Shown here one piece after another: positions 8,551-17,906 of a stretch of DNA of 64,000 nt (the stretch's first letter is position 1; each line of letters starts with the position of its first letter). Under the pieces are notes generated by a model. That model saw nothing but the letters and a program-made list of their open reading frames with translations, had not been told where the DNA came from and did no database searches. Made by a program: the position numbers and the translations under genes. The stretch is taken from the NCBI RefSeq assembly GCF_030684675.1, contig NZ_JAUXXZ010000081.1, positions 1 through 64,000 of the forward strand, written 5' to 3'. The stretch is from Daejeonella sp. (GTDB lineage Bacteria; Bacteroidota; Bacteroidia; Sphingobacteriales; Sphingobacteriaceae).

Positions 8551-9078
8551 CGGACTATGCTACAGATTAATACTTAAGCAATTAAAGGATTTAAGTGAAC
8601 AAAAGCAAGGACTTGAGAAGATTGTATAAATAGTGAATATGCGATATTTTTGAGGGATAGAATTAAGGCTCATAAGCAGAAAGTGAATACTAAATTCGAT
8701 CTGGGAATCGATTTGTAAGACCCTAAAAACCTCAGTTTGAATAAAGAATTTAATACGATCATTTTAATTAGTCAGAGATGACTATGGTGTCAAAACATTA
8801 ATTTTTTGGAAAGCAGTGTCCGTGTGTTATAGGATGATTCAGCCCTTTCCTCCAGGTTAGTTCCGGCAAGAAATCGCGTTCTAATTCAAATAACCAACAG
8901 CCGGAAGCTACTTCCTCCGGCAAGGTTTAATTTACCCTATGCTGCATTTCATAGGGATGGGCAGCCCGGCAGTATGATAATCTGTTGTTTGAAATTAACC
9001 CGGGTGGCAGTTGTCGCTTAATTTATCAAAATGAATGAGTTTAAATAAATTACAGAAGAATCGTTAAACCAAAACCGC
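8551..9078. other. 528-bp gene-free region downstream of dnaA with hairpins
   Basis: No ORF of useful size is present. The half nearer dnaA (about 8820-9020) is G+C-richer and structured. CCCTATG (8935-8941) pairs perfectly with CATAGGG (8950-8956) around an 8-nt loop, and GCCGGAAG (8900-8907) can pair with CTTCC and GGC (8911-8921) around a 3-nt bulge. I saw no DnaA boxes, tmRNA, RNase P or SRP signatures that I trust. It could hold a small RNA; the rest (8551-8800) is plain AT-rich upstream sequence of the PQQ dehydrogenase gene. Confidence 0.35.
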
Positions 9079-10506
9079 TTAGCTCATTTTCAATTTCTTC
9101 TGAATATCAGCTACATAACCTTTGAATTTTTTATCTGTATCGATCAGATCATCTACTGTCTGACAGGCATAAATCACAGTTGAGTGATCGCGGCCGCCAA
9201 AGAAGGCCCCAATTGATTTAAGGGATGTTTTGGTATGCAATTTGGCAAGGTACATCGATATCTGACGGGCCTGAACAATCTCACGCTTCCTTGTTTTGGA
9301 TTTAACCATTTCGATAGGCACTTCAAAATACTCACAAACGAGTTTCTGAATATATTCCATCGAGATCTCCTTGCTTGAATTCTTGATGAAATTCTTGAGC
9401 ATGGATTTGGCGAGGTTCAGGTCAATCTCCTTTTTATTTAAGGTTGACTGTGCCAGCAGGGATACCATTGCTCCTTCAAGCTCACGAACATTATTGTCAA
9501 TATTATGGGCAACATATTCAATTACTTCTGAAGGAAGTTCAATTCCGTCAGAGTACATCTTTTTGTTTAGGATTGCCATACGCGTTTCCAGATCAGGGAT
9601 CTGGAGATCGGCAGACAAGCCCCACTTGAAACGGGATAACAATCTTTCTTCTAATCCGGACAGATCTTTTGGTGCTTTGTCTGAAGTAATAATCAATTGC
9701 TTGCCTGATTGATGCAAATGGTTGAAAATATGGAAGAAAATATCCTGTGTCTTCTCCTTACCGGCGAAATTATGTACATCATCCATGATGAGTACATCCA
9801 TTGCCTGATAGAAATTCACAAAATCATTGATATTATTATTCTTTAACGCATCAACAAATTGCTGGGTAAACTTTTCGCATGAAACATAAAGTACCAGCTT
9901 ATCTGTCAGAGTACGCTTGATCTCATTACCAATAGCCTGGGCAAGGTGGGTTTTTCCAAGACCAACTCCGCCATAAATCATGAGCGGATTAAAAGATGTA
10001 CCACCCGGCTTTCCGGCAACTGCATAACCAGCAGAACGGGCAAGCCTGTTACAGTCTCCTTCTATAAAATTTTCAAAAGTATAATTCTGATTTAACTGAG
10101 GATCTACCTGCAATTTTTTTAATCCCGGAATTACAAAAGGATTTTTGATGTCCTTATTCAGGGAAATAGGCATTGGCATCGACTGGTTTTTCCCTTCTGC
10201 GCCGTTACCATTTGAAGGCATGTTGGTTGTGTATGGAATACTGGTTGAAGACTTTTCCACAACGATGTTGTATTCCAGTCTACCCTCTTCTCCCAACTGC
10301 TTCTTTACAGTCTTTCTCAACAAGCCAACATAGTGCTCTTCGAGCCACTCATAAAAGAACAAACTCGGAACCTGTATAGTTAATACATTACCATCCAGAC
10401 GTAAGGCTTTAATCGGCTCGAACCAGGTCTTAAAACTCTGAGCCGGGATGTTGTCCTTAATTATCAGGAGGCAATTATTCCATACATGTGTACAAGTTTT
10501 TTCCAT
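9079..10506 (-). CDS. dnaA: Chromosomal replication initiator DnaA
   Basis: The protein has 475 aa and the complete four-domain layout. The N-terminal oligomerisation domain starts CTHVWNNCLLIIKDNIPAQSFKTWF. The AAA+ ATPase has Walker A GGVGLGKTHLAQAIGN and Walker B VLIMDDVHNF. The C-terminal DNA-binding domain ends in GGRDHSTVIYACQ, the DnaA-box-reading signature. It initiates replication by assembling at oriC. It stands alone here: dnaN, recF and gyrB are not adjacent, which is common in Bacteroidota, and no cluster of TTATNCACA boxes was seen nearby, so an origin cannot be claimed. Confidence 0.98.
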   Translation of the reverse strand: MEKTCTHVWNNCLLIIKDNIPAQSFKTWFEPIKALRLDGNVLTIQVPSLFFYEWLEEHYVGLLRKTVKKQLGEEGRLEYNIVVEKSSTSIPYTTNMPSNGNGAEGKNQSMPMPISLNKDIKNPFVIPGLKKLQVDPQLNQNYTFENFIEGDCNRLARSAGYAVAGKPGGTSFNPLMIYGGVGLGKTHLAQAIGNEIKRTLTDKLVLYVSCEKFTQQFVDALKNNNINDFVNFYQAMDVLIMDDVHNFAGKEKTQDIFFHIFNHLHQSGKQLIITSDKAPKDLSGLEERLLSRFKWGLSADLQIPDLETRMAILNKKMYSDGIELPSEVIEYVAHNIDNNVRELEGAMVSLLAQSTLNKKEIDLNLAKSMLKNFIKNSSKEISMEYIQKLVCEYFEVPIEMVKSKTRKREIVQARQISMYLAKLHTKTSLKSIGAFFGGRDHSTVIYACQTVDDLIDTDKKFKGYVADIQKKLKMS

Positions 10507-10846
10507 ATAATTTTACTAATAATCTGATTTCCAATTGATGCCGAAAGAAATGTTGGTAACTCTTTGGAGTATCGAATATTCGGAAAAAAATCGGATTAAA
10601 AAACTAATTTTTGAAATAAGTTTTAACTTTCTGTTAAACAGAAGTATACATTAATTTAACAAGGTTTTTCTAACTAAAAAAAAATCAATTCTTAGCTGAA
10701 AATATATTTCAACATTCTGATTGAACAGGCCTCATCAATACTATTGAATATCGGGATTAATATGAAAGATATCTAAGGTTATAGCAGAAAAAAAAATACA
10801 ATAACTTCTTTTGGAACCACTACTAAGGGCTATTACCCATCAGAAA
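10507..10846. other. 340-bp AT-rich region upstream of dnaA
   Basis: There is no ORF. Very AT-rich sequence separates dnaA from the mutase gene. It contains one perfect inverted repeat, TTCTGTT-a-AACAGAA (10629-10643), about 120 bp before the dnaA start, which could be a regulator site. Long A/T runs occur near 10670 and 10790. No convincing promoter pair or DnaA box was found by eye. Confidence 0.4.
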
Positions 10847-12391
10847 TTAATATTCCCCAAATTCCTTTCTAAAGGCGTCTGCGATTTCGCCAAGCGTAGC
10901 ATAAACTTCCACAGCCGAGATGATATAAGGCATAGTATTTAATCCTTGCTTCACGGCATCAGTCAATCCAAGCAGAGCCTTTTCAACAGCCAAAGCGTCG
11001 CGCTCTGCCCTAAGACTGATCAGTTTATCAATTTGAACTTTTCGAATGGAGTCATCAACCCTGAAACCTTCAGGCTTAATTCCTTCTGCATCTACGTATT
11101 TATTCACACCTACCAGAATACTTTCACCATTTTCAATCTCAGTCTGGTATTGATAGGCTGATGCCGCAATTTCATTCTGGATATATCCTTCCTCTATAGC
11201 TGCAACCGATCCTCCTTTGGCATCGATAATATCAATATATTTCCATGCTGCTGCTTCAACCTCATCAGTAAGTGCTTCTACAAAGTAAGAGCCTGCCAGA
11301 GGGTCGACAGTATCAGTAACACCACTTTCAAACGCAATAATCTGCTGGGTACGGAGCGCAACCTTAGCTGCCGATTCTGTTGGCAATGAAAGAGCCTCAT
11401 CAAAACCATTGGTATGAAGCGACTGGGTTCCACCCAGTACTGCTGCCATAGCCTGATTGCTTACCCTGATAACATTATTCAAAGGCTGCTGGGCAGTCAA
11501 AGTTGAACCACCGGTCTGGGTGTGAAAGCGGAGTTTTTGGGCAGCCGGATCCGTTGCACCAAGACTTTGAGTCAGTTTAGCCCACATTCTGCGTGCTGCC
11601 CTGAATTTTGCAATCTCCTCAAAGAAATTATTATGGCAATTAAAAAAGAAAGATAGCCGTTTCGCAAAAACATTAATATCTAAACCCTTCTGCATTGCTG
11701 CCTGAAGATAGGCCTTACCATTGGCCAATGTAAATGCTAATTCCTGCACTGCAGTAGAACCTGCCTCCCTGATGTGATATCCTGAAATGGAAATGGTATT
11801 CCATTTTGGAAGTTCTATACTGCAATATTCGAAAACATCAGTAATCAATCGCATGGAAGCTTTCGGGGGATATATATAGGTACCCCTTGCTGCATATTCT
11901 TTTAAAATGTCATTCTGTATAGTTCCGGATATTTGCTTCAAATCAGCACCCTGCTTCTTTGCAAGGCATATATACATAGCCAGCAGAATTGGTGCGGTTG
12001 CATTTATAGTCATTGAACTGGTAACTTTTTGAAGGTCGATTCCATCAAAAAGTATCTCCATATCCTTTAAAGAGTCTATTGCAACCCCAACCTTACCAAC
12101 TTCTCCTTCCGACATCATGTGATCTGAGTCGTAACCGATTTGGGTAGGAAGATCAAAAGCTACAGAAAGACCGGTAGTTCCTTGTGAAAGTAGGTAATGG
12201 TAACGTTTGTTTGATTCAGAAGCAGTAGAAAATCCTGCATATTGCCGCATTGTCCACATTCTGCCGCGGTACATATCCTTCTGTATCCCCCGGGTAAAAG
12301 GGAATTCCCCGGGCAGTTCAATACTTTTTTCTTCAGTATAGACTTCCTTTATTTCAATACCAGAACTTGTTTTAATTTTCTTTTCGCTCAT
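10847..12391 (-). CDS. Methylmalonyl-CoA mutase family, catalytic subunit without B12 domain
   Basis: This is a 514-aa TIM-barrel catalytic domain of a coenzyme-B12 mutase. Visible features are [20 protein letters not shown] near residue 30, the CoA/substrate segment [21 protein letters not shown], and [22 protein letters not shown]. The B12-binding domain (DxHxxG) is absent, so a separate small subunit is required, as in archaeal-type split mutases. It may isomerise methylmalonyl-CoA and succinyl-CoA or a related acyl-CoA. The preceding gene in transcription ends 4 bp upstream, so the two are co-transcribed. No small subunit or MeaB chaperone lies in the window. Confidence 0.88.
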   Translation of the reverse strand: MSEKKIKTSSGIEIKEVYTEEKSIELPGEFPFTRGIQKDMYRGRMWTMRQYAGFSTASESNKRYHYLLSQGTTGLSVAFDLPTQIGYDSDHMMSEGEVGKVGVAIDSLKDMEILFDGIDLQKVTSSMTINATAPILLAMYICLAKKQGADLKQISGTIQNDILKEYAARGTYIYPPKASMRLITDVFEYCSIELPKWNTISISGYHIREAGSTAVQELAFTLANGKAYLQAAMQKGLDINVFAKRLSFFFNCHNNFFEEIAKFRAARRMWAKLTQSLGATDPAAQKLRFHTQTGGSTLTAQQPLNNVIRVSNQAMAAVLGGTQSLHTNGFDEALSLPTESAAKVALRTQQIIAFESGVTDTVDPLAGSYFVEALTDEVEAAAWKYIDIIDAKGGSVAAIEEGYIQNEIAASAYQYQTEIENGESILVGVNKYVDAEGIKPEGFRVDDSIRKVQIDKLISLRAERDALAVEKALLGLTDAVKQGLNTMPYIISAVEVYATLGEIADAFRKEFGEY

Positions 12392-12395
12392 TCCA

Positions 12396-12929
12396 TTAAA
12401 ATAAAGACTGCATATCCCCCTTCACAATGCTTAATGCCAGATCATAGGGGTTTTCAGTTTCCAGATTCGCCAAATGACTAAGGACTGCCCTGCTTAAATC
12501 GATTGAAGAAGCATTTTCAGGTAATGCACTCACTGCGCTGTTAATCATACTGATTGTATCTTCCTTTACCTGTTTGACTGTTACCCATGCCCGGTCGCTG
12601 ACATAGATCTGCTGCGAAATATTGTGCTGATATTCAGCCCGAATATCTGAAATGATTAAACCCTGCATTTCGCGGGCACTCATACCTGGTGTATGCAGCC
12701 GAATCAACATATTAGAAGGATTTACTCTTTCAAGAAATAAAACGGTCCTCTCATAAGCCTGAAGTCTGAGTGGCAGGGTGTGTTTAAGTCCGGCCCTTTT
12801 AAGTTCCATTCGCTGAAAATTAAGTTTTTCACTCAGGTAGTTCTTTATAATGAACCATCCAGTGAAGAACACGATCAGTCCGGCAAGGGCATATTTCAGT
12901 ATATCAAGTATAAATTCAGTTTCATTCAT
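12396..12929 (-). CDS. Small membrane-anchored protein of unknown function (DUF7935-like)
   Basis: This 177-aa protein has one N-terminal transmembrane helix ([19 protein letters not shown], residues ~10-28) and a soluble helical remainder containing [21 protein letters not shown] recognise this arrangement as a conserved Bacteroidota family found just before the methylmalonyl-CoA mutase large subunit; no activity is known. The 4-bp gap to the mutase gene indicates one transcript. Confidence 0.7.
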   Translation of the reverse strand: MNETEFILDILKYALAGLIVFFTGWFIIKNYLSEKLNFQRMELKRAGLKHTLPLRLQAYERTVLFLERVNPSNMLIRLHTPGMSAREMQGLIISDIRAEYQHNISQQIYVSDRAWVTVKQVKEDTISMINSAVSALPENASSIDLSRAVLSHLANLETENPYDLALSIVKGDMQSLF

Positions 12930-12994
12930 GTTTATGCAATTGTTAACAGATAGTCAAAATGCCTGCAGTTAAAACAAAAGTGAGCAATTTCACG

Positions 12995-13002
12995 TATATT
13001 TG
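12995..13002 (+). promoter_or_regulatory. -7 promoter box of the HesB/IscA gene
   Basis: TATATTTG fits TANNTTTG exactly and lies 21 bp before the start codon, leaving a leader of about 15 nt. No good -33 box was found at the usual spacing. Confidence 0.45.
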
Positions 13003-13023
13003 TGATAAGATTTTAAAAGAATT

Positions 13024-13377
13024 ATGAGTACAGAAACTGCAAATCTTATTGCGCCGGTCACTTTGACGGATGGTGCTAAAAAAGAAATTATAAAACTCAT
13101 TCAACAACAGGAATTAGGTGAAGAATACGGATTACGCTTAGGTGTTGAAGGTGGTGGATGTGCCGGAATGAACTATGTACTCGGATTTGATCAGCAGAAA
13201 GATGGTGATCAGGAGTATTTTATTGATGGAATCAGGGTTTTTATGCATAAAGCTCACGGATTATACCTGGCGGGTATGGAAGTAGATTTCAAAGATGGAT
13301 TAAATGCCCGTGGCTTCACTTTTAGTAATCCAAATGCCAGCAGTACCTGTGGTTGCGGCACATCATTCTCAGTTTAA
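13024..13377 (+). CDS. HesB/IscA-type iron-sulfur cluster carrier
   Basis: This is a 117-aa A-type carrier protein. The three conserved cysteines are in GGGCAGMNY (~residue 46) and STCGCGTSF near the C terminus, where they bind a transferable Fe-S cluster. It delivers clusters to apo-proteins in the cytoplasm. Length and motifs are standard; which of IscA, SufA or ErpA it matches cannot be decided without a tree. A clear intrinsic terminator follows the stop codon by about 24 bp, so it is monocistronic. Confidence 0.93.
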   Translation: MSTETANLIAPVTLTDGAKKEIIKLIQQQELGEEYGLRLGVEGGGCAGMNYVLGFDQQKDGDQEYFIDGIRVFMHKAHGLYLAGMEVDFKDGLNARGFTFSNPNASSTCGCGTSFSV

Positions 13378-13400
13378 CAAAAATTTTGTAACATTTTATG

Positions 13401-13432
13401 AAGTCCTGCTATCAAACCAGCAGGACTTTTTA
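13401..13432 (+). terminator. Intrinsic terminator of the HesB/IscA gene
   Basis: The perfect 10-bp stem AAGTCCTGCT/AGCAGGACTT with an 8-nt loop is followed directly by a T-tract (TTTTTAT). It shows that the upstream start (13398) of the next ORF in the track is not real, since it lies in the terminator. Confidence 0.85.
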
Positions 13433-13442
13433 TATTTATACT

Positions 13443-14687
13443 ATGGCAACAAAAATGAGTTATTCGGAAAATGTCAAAGTGGCGATGCAATCCGTTAAGG
13501 GAAACAAGCTACGGACGTTTTTAACCGCTATTATCATTGCCATAGGTTTAACCGCTTTGGTTGGCATTTTAACTTCCATTGATGCCATTGAAGGTTCCCT
13601 GAATAATACATTCTCAAGCATGGGAGCCAATTCATTTACAATCAGAAACCGGGGTATCGGGATTCGTATTGGAGGTGGCGGACAAAGACCAAAACGTTAC
13701 AAATCAATAGATTACAGACAGGCGACAGAATTCAAAAGCAGCTTTGCTTTTCCTGCAATGATTTCTGTAAATGTATTTGCCTCATTCGGAGGTACTGTGA
13801 AATATGGTAATGAAAAGACCAATCCAAATATCTCAGTACTTGGAGCGGATGAAAATTATATTCAATCTGCAGGCTATAAACTGGCTGCAGGACGAAATTT
13901 CTCACAGTCGGAGCTAGAATTCGGCACCAGTGTGGTGATTATTGGGGATGAAATCAAAACACGCCTCTTCCCAAACGTCGACCCCATCAATAGAACAATC
14001 AGTATTGGAAATAACAAATTCCGAATCATAGGCATTTTTGCAGCCAAAGGGTCAAGCGTCGGTTTTGGGGGTGATAAAATCTGCGTAATTCCGCTTTATA
14101 GAGCCAAGCAGGTAATGACTATTCAGAACCCATCTTATACTATTTCGGTCATGAGCGATGATCCGGCTCAAATGGATGCGGCGATCGGTGAAGCCACCTC
14201 CCTCTTCAGAAACATCCGCAATCTTAAAATTGCCGATGACAACAACTTTGAGATCACAAAAAGTGATGCCATTGCTCAAACACTGGTCGACAATTTAAAA
14301 TTTGTAAGAATTGGTGGTATCGTGATCGGGGCAATTACTTTAATTGGTGCAGCTATTGCCCTGATGAATATCATGATTGTTTCTGTAACTGAGCGCACAC
14401 GTGAAATCGGTATACGCAAGGCAATTGGAGCTACTCCTATCGTGATAAGGCGTCAATTTCTTATTGAAGCAATCGTTATTTGTCTCATGGGAGGAATAAC
14501 CGGTGTTTTTCTTGGCATTCTGATCGGCAACCTGCTCTCCATGGTTATGGGCGGGTCATTTATTATGCCATGGGGCTGGACGATTCTGGGCTTAACCTTA
14601 TGTATCGGGGTTGGACTCATCTCCGGACTTTATCCTGCAATTAAGGCAAGTAAAATGGATCCGGTGGAGTCATTGAGATACGAATAG
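13443..14687 (+). CDS. ABC transporter permease, MacB/FtsX type
   Basis: The protein has 414 aa from the ATG at 13443 (MATKMSYSEN); the longer track start at 13398 lies inside the preceding terminator. An N-terminal helix (TFLTAIIIAIGLTALVGIL) is followed by a periplasmic MacB_PCD domain of ~230 residues and three C-terminal helices with the FtsX motif TERTREIGIRKAIGATP. It ends in KASKMDPVESLRYE, typical of these permeases. The ATPase partner is not encoded next to it. The likely role is export or envelope mechanotransmission, with unknown substrate. Confidence 0.9.
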   Translation: MATKMSYSENVKVAMQSVKGNKLRTFLTAIIIAIGLTALVGILTSIDAIEGSLNNTFSSMGANSFTIRNRGIGIRIGGGGQRPKRYKSIDYRQATEFKSSFAFPAMISVNVFASFGGTVKYGNEKTNPNISVLGADENYIQSAGYKLAAGRNFSQSELEFGTSVVIIGDEIKTRLFPNVDPINRTISIGNNKFRIIGIFAAKGSSVGFGGDKICVIPLYRAKQVMTIQNPSYTISVMSDDPAQMDAAIGEATSLFRNIRNLKIADDNNFEITKSDAIAQTLVDNLKFVRIGGIVIGAITLIGAAIALMNIMIVSVTERTREIGIRKAIGATPIVIRRQFLIEAIVICLMGGITGVFLGILIGNLLSMVMGGSFIMPWGWTILGLTLCIGVGLISGLYPAIKASKMDPVESLRYE

Positions 14688-14696
14688 TTTAAAAGA

Positions 14697-14765
14697 GAAT
14701 CAGGAGCCAGGAAAATGGGGTGTTATCTGAGAATCATGAACCAAGAGCCAGGAACCAGGACAATA
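14697..14765. repeat. Degenerate heptad repeat (GARCCAG units)
   Basis: Seven-base units GAATCAG GAGCCAG GAAAATG, then after a 13-bp break GAATCAT GAACCAA GAGCCAG GAACCAG GACAATA, fill the whole gap between two convergent stop codons. The period is exactly 7 while the units vary, as in decayed simple-sequence arrays. Confidence 0.75.
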
Positions 14766-14770
14766 GGAAA

Positions 14771-15823
14771 CTATCTCTTCCCGTATTGGTCTTCATAATA
14801 AGACTGGTAGCTTCCTGATGTTACGCTCTGTAGCCATTCCTCATTTTGCAAATACCAATCTACCGTTTTCTCCAATCCTTCTTCAAACTGTAAACTAGGT
14901 TTCCAATCGAGATCCTTCTGGAGTTTTGATGAGTCGATTGCATACCGCAGATCATGCCCTGCACGATCGGTAACATAAGTAATTAGTTTTGCGGATGTGC
15001 CGGCCTCTCTTCCCAATTTTTCATCCATAATCTTACAAAGCAACCGAATAAGGTCAATATTCTTCCATTCGTTATGCCCGCCTACATTATATGTACTTCT
15101 GCTGGATGCCTCATGAAAGATCACATCAATTGCCCGGGCATGGTCTTCGACCCACAGCCAGTCACGTATATTTTCCCCTTTCCCATAAACCGGGATAGGT
15201 TTGTTATTTTTAATATTATTAATTGAAAGCGGAATCAGTTTCTCAGGGAAGTGGAATGATCCATAATTATTGGAGCAATTTGAAATCACTACGTCAATCC
15301 CGTAAGTATCATGATATGACCTAACAAAATGATCAGAACTAGCTTTAGATGCAGAATATGGGCTGTGTGGATCGTAGGCAGTCGTCTCGGTAAAAAGGCC
15401 ATCTTCACCCAGACTGCCATAAACTTCGTCCGTTGAAACATGGTAAAACCGATGTGATTTATAATCATCTTTCCATTGATGACGGGCAGAATTTAAAAGG
15501 GTTACGGTTCCAACTACATTGGTCATTACAAATTCAATCGGACTGCTGATAGATCGGTCCACATGCGACTCAGCAGCGAGATGAATTACTGCGTCAATTT
15601 GCTCTTCTGAAAATACTTTATCAATAAATCCGGCATCAACAATATCCCCTTTGATAAATTTATAATTGGGTCTATCCTCAATATCTTTCAGGTTAAGGAG
15701 ATTACCAGCATAAGTAAGTTTATCTAAATTAACAATCTGATATTCAGGATAATTGATTACAAATCGCCTCACTACATGGGATCCAATGAACCCTGCTCCC
15801 CCGGTAATCAATATTTTTTTCAT
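14771..15823 (-). CDS. rfbB: dTDP-glucose 4,6-dehydratase
   Basis: This 350-aa extended short-chain dehydrogenase has the NAD-binding motif GGAGFIGSHVVRRF and the active-site region VSTDEVYGSLG. A YSASKASSD catalytic Tyr-x3-Lys and LIRLLCKIMDEKLGR follow. It converts dTDP-glucose to dTDP-4-keto-6-deoxyglucose, the first step to rhamnose and other deoxysugars of surface polysaccharide. It is the last gene of the nucleotide-sugar operon ugd-uxs-galE-rfbB, with a 65-bp gap to galE. The companions rfbA, rfbC and rfbD are not present. Confidence 0.92.
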   Translation of the reverse strand: MKKILITGGAGFIGSHVVRRFVINYPEYQIVNLDKLTYAGNLLNLKDIEDRPNYKFIKGDIVDAGFIDKVFSEEQIDAVIHLAAESHVDRSISSPIEFVMTNVVGTVTLLNSARHQWKDDYKSHRFYHVSTDEVYGSLGEDGLFTETTAYDPHSPYSASKASSDHFVRSYHDTYGIDVVISNCSNNYGSFHFPEKLIPLSINNIKNNKPIPVYGKGENIRDWLWVEDHARAIDVIFHEASSRSTYNVGGHNEWKNIDLIRLLCKIMDEKLGREAGTSAKLITYVTDRAGHDLRYAIDSSKLQKDLDWKPSLQFEEGLEKTVDWYLQNEEWLQSVTSGSYQSYYEDQYGKR

Positions 15824-15888
15824 CCCCTGATAATTATTTTTGTTCAGATTATAAAAACCTATGCTTATTTCTTAGGATAGTATCCAGT

Positions 15889-16920
15889 TTACAATGGATT
15901 TTGCTTGATATACTTTTCCCACTCCCAGGCAGAATTCATCATCTCATGAATACCTAATTCAGCCTTCCATGACAGTTCATTTTCAGCCTTGCTCACATCG
16001 CCATAGATCTGTTCAATATCCCCGGCCCTACGCTTCCCAATGATATAATTCAATTTCTGACCGCTTGCAGATTCAAATGCATGAATTACTTCCAGAACAG
16101 AATTTCCTTTGCCGGTACCAATGTTATATATATCAAATTTCTTCTTATTCTGTACGTTTTCCATCTGCTTAATAGCGGCAACATGTGCTTTTGCAAGATC
16201 AACTACGTGTATGTAATCCCTTACACAGGTTCCATCGGAAGTATTATAATCATCCCCAAAAACAATGATATTACCACGCTTTCCTATCGCTGCCTGGGTA
16301 ATAAATGGAACCAGGTTTTGAGGTACACCGATAGGCAGTTCACCAATCAGGGAAGATGCATGCGCCCCAACCGGATTGAAATAACGCAAGGCGATTACTT
16401 TAAGACTTTCACTGACACCCGATACCTCCTCTAAAATTTCTTCGGCGATTTGTTTTGTATTCCCATAAGTGGATTCCGCCTTTTTTACCGGAGCAAGTTC
16501 GTTGACAGGTAATATATCAGGCTCTCCGTAAACTGTACAACTGGATGAAAATACCATATCCATTTTACGATCAGAGAAGGCATCAAGAAGGTTTATAAGA
16601 GGATAGAAATTATTTTTATAATATTTGAGTGGTTCCCTTTCGGACTCGCCAACACTTTTAAACGCGGCGAAATGTATTAATCCGCTTATATCGCGATGTT
16701 CATCTAAAAATTCACGGGTTAATTTTTCATCACAAAGATCGAAATTGTAAAATTCAGGCCTTGTACCGGTAATCTTCTCAATCTGATCAATAATCTTCGG
16801 ACTTGAATTCGAAAGATTATCAATAATTACAGGATCATAACCGGCATTAATCAATTCCACAACAGTGTGCGAGCCAATATATCCGGTTCCACCGGTTACT
16901 AAAATTTTCCTGCCTGACAT
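15889..16920 (-). CDS. galE: UDP-glucose 4-epimerase
   Basis: This is a 343-aa extended SDR with GGTGYIGSHTVVELINAGY at the N terminus, FSSSCTVYGEP, and the catalytic STYGNTKQIAEE (Tyr-x3-Lys). The segment YFNPVGAHASSLIGELP is diagnostic for GalE. It interconverts UDP-glucose and UDP-galactose. The start codon overlaps the stop of the UDP-xylose synthase gene by one base (TAATG), implying translational coupling. Confidence 0.94.
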   Translation of the reverse strand: MSGRKILVTGGTGYIGSHTVVELINAGYDPVIIDNLSNSSPKIIDQIEKITGTRPEFYNFDLCDEKLTREFLDEHRDISGLIHFAAFKSVGESEREPLKYYKNNFYPLINLLDAFSDRKMDMVFSSSCTVYGEPDILPVNELAPVKKAESTYGNTKQIAEEILEEVSGVSESLKVIALRYFNPVGAHASSLIGELPIGVPQNLVPFITQAAIGKRGNIIVFGDDYNTSDGTCVRDYIHVVDLAKAHVAAIKQMENVQNKKKFDIYNIGTGKGNSVLEVIHAFESASGQKLNYIIGKRRAGDIEQIYGDVSKAENELSWKAELGIHEMMNSAWEWEKYIKQNPL

Positions 16921-17906
16921 TATTTGTTGTTGTAGTAGGTGAAATCCTTATGTTTTATCTCTTGCTCCGGCAATGATTTAAAGTAATCGTAGGTGATTTT
17001 CAAACCCTTAGCACGATTGACCTTTGGCTCCCAGCCCAAAATTGTCCTGGCTTTTGTAATATCTGGTCTTCGTTGCCTAGGATCATCGGTAGGTAAATCT
17101 TTAAATACCATTTTTTGCCTGGTTCCGGTCAGTTTGATAATCTCCTCTCCGAACTCACGTATGGTGATCTCATCAGGATTACCAATATTTACAGGCAATG
17201 AGTAGTCAGAGAATAATAATCGGTATATACCCTCAACGAGGTCATCTACATAACAAAAGGAACGTGTCTGCGAGCCATCACCAAATACGGTAAGATCTTC
17301 TCCGCGCAAAGCCTGCCCGATAAATGCCGGCAATACTCTTCCGTCATTTAATCTCATCCTTGGCCCGTAGGTATTAAATATTCTTACAATACGTGTTTCT
17401 AAACCATGAAATGTATGATAAGCCATTGTCATAGCTTCCTGAAAACGCTTGGCTTCATCGTAAACACCTCTGGGACCTACAGGATTGACATTCCCCCAAT
17501 ATTCTTCTGGTTGCGGATTTACGGCAGGATCGCCATAAACCTCTGATGTTGAAGCAATTAAAATTCTTGATTTCTTGGATCGTGCTAATCCAAGTAAGTT
17601 ATGAATTCCCAGAGATCCAACCTTCAATGTTTGTATAGGAATTCTTAAATAATCAATCGGGCTTGCAGGAGAGGCAAAATGCAGGATATAATCCAATTCT
17701 CCGGCCACGTATACAAATTTTGAAACATCGTGGTTATAAAACTCGAAGTTTTCCAGAGGAAAAAGATGTTCTATATTGCGCAGATCTCCGGTGATGAGAT
17801 TATCCATCGCAATCACATGAAAACCCTCCTTAATAAACCGGTCGCAGAGATGGGAGCCAAGAAAACCTGCTGCACCTGTTATTAAAATACGTTTACGCTG
17901 ATTCAT
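16920..17906 (-). CDS. uxs: UDP-glucuronate decarboxylase (UDP-xylose synthase)
   Basis: This 328-aa SDR has [18 protein letters not shown], the UXS signature [26 protein letters not shown], the STSEVYGDP active site and [17 protein letters not shown] (Tyr-x3-Lys). [21 protein letters not shown] is also diagnostic. It makes UDP-xylose from UDP-glucuronate, which is the product of the gene transcribed just before it. One-base overlaps on both sides indicate a tightly coupled operon. Xylose or arabinose-type residues in capsule or LPS are the probable end use. Confidence 0.94.
   Translation of the reverse strand: MNQRKRILITGAAGFLGSHLCDRFIKEGFHVIAMDNLITGDLRNIEHLFPLENFEFYNHDVSKFVYVAGELDYILHFASPASPIDYLRIPIQTLKVGSLGIHNLLGLARSKKSRILIASTSEVYGDPAVNPQPEEYWGNVNPVGPRGVYDEAKRFQEAMTMAYHTFHGLETRIVRIFNTYGPRMRLNDGRVLPAFIGQALRGEDLTVFGDGSQTRSFCYVDDLVEGIYRLLFSDYSLPVNIGNPDEITIREFGEEIIKLTGTRQKMVFKDLPTDDPRQRRPDITKARTILGWEPKVNRAKGLKITYDYFKSLPEQEIKHKDFTYYNNK

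Noticed and set aside
10507-10846. Replication origin next to dnaA
   Set aside because: No cluster of DnaA boxes (TTATNCACA) could be found on either side of dnaA; AT richness alone is not evidence. A cumulative GC-skew plot of the whole chromosome would decide.
13398-13442. Upstream start of the ABC permease ORF
   Set aside because: The segment is the transcription terminator of the preceding HesB/IscA gene.
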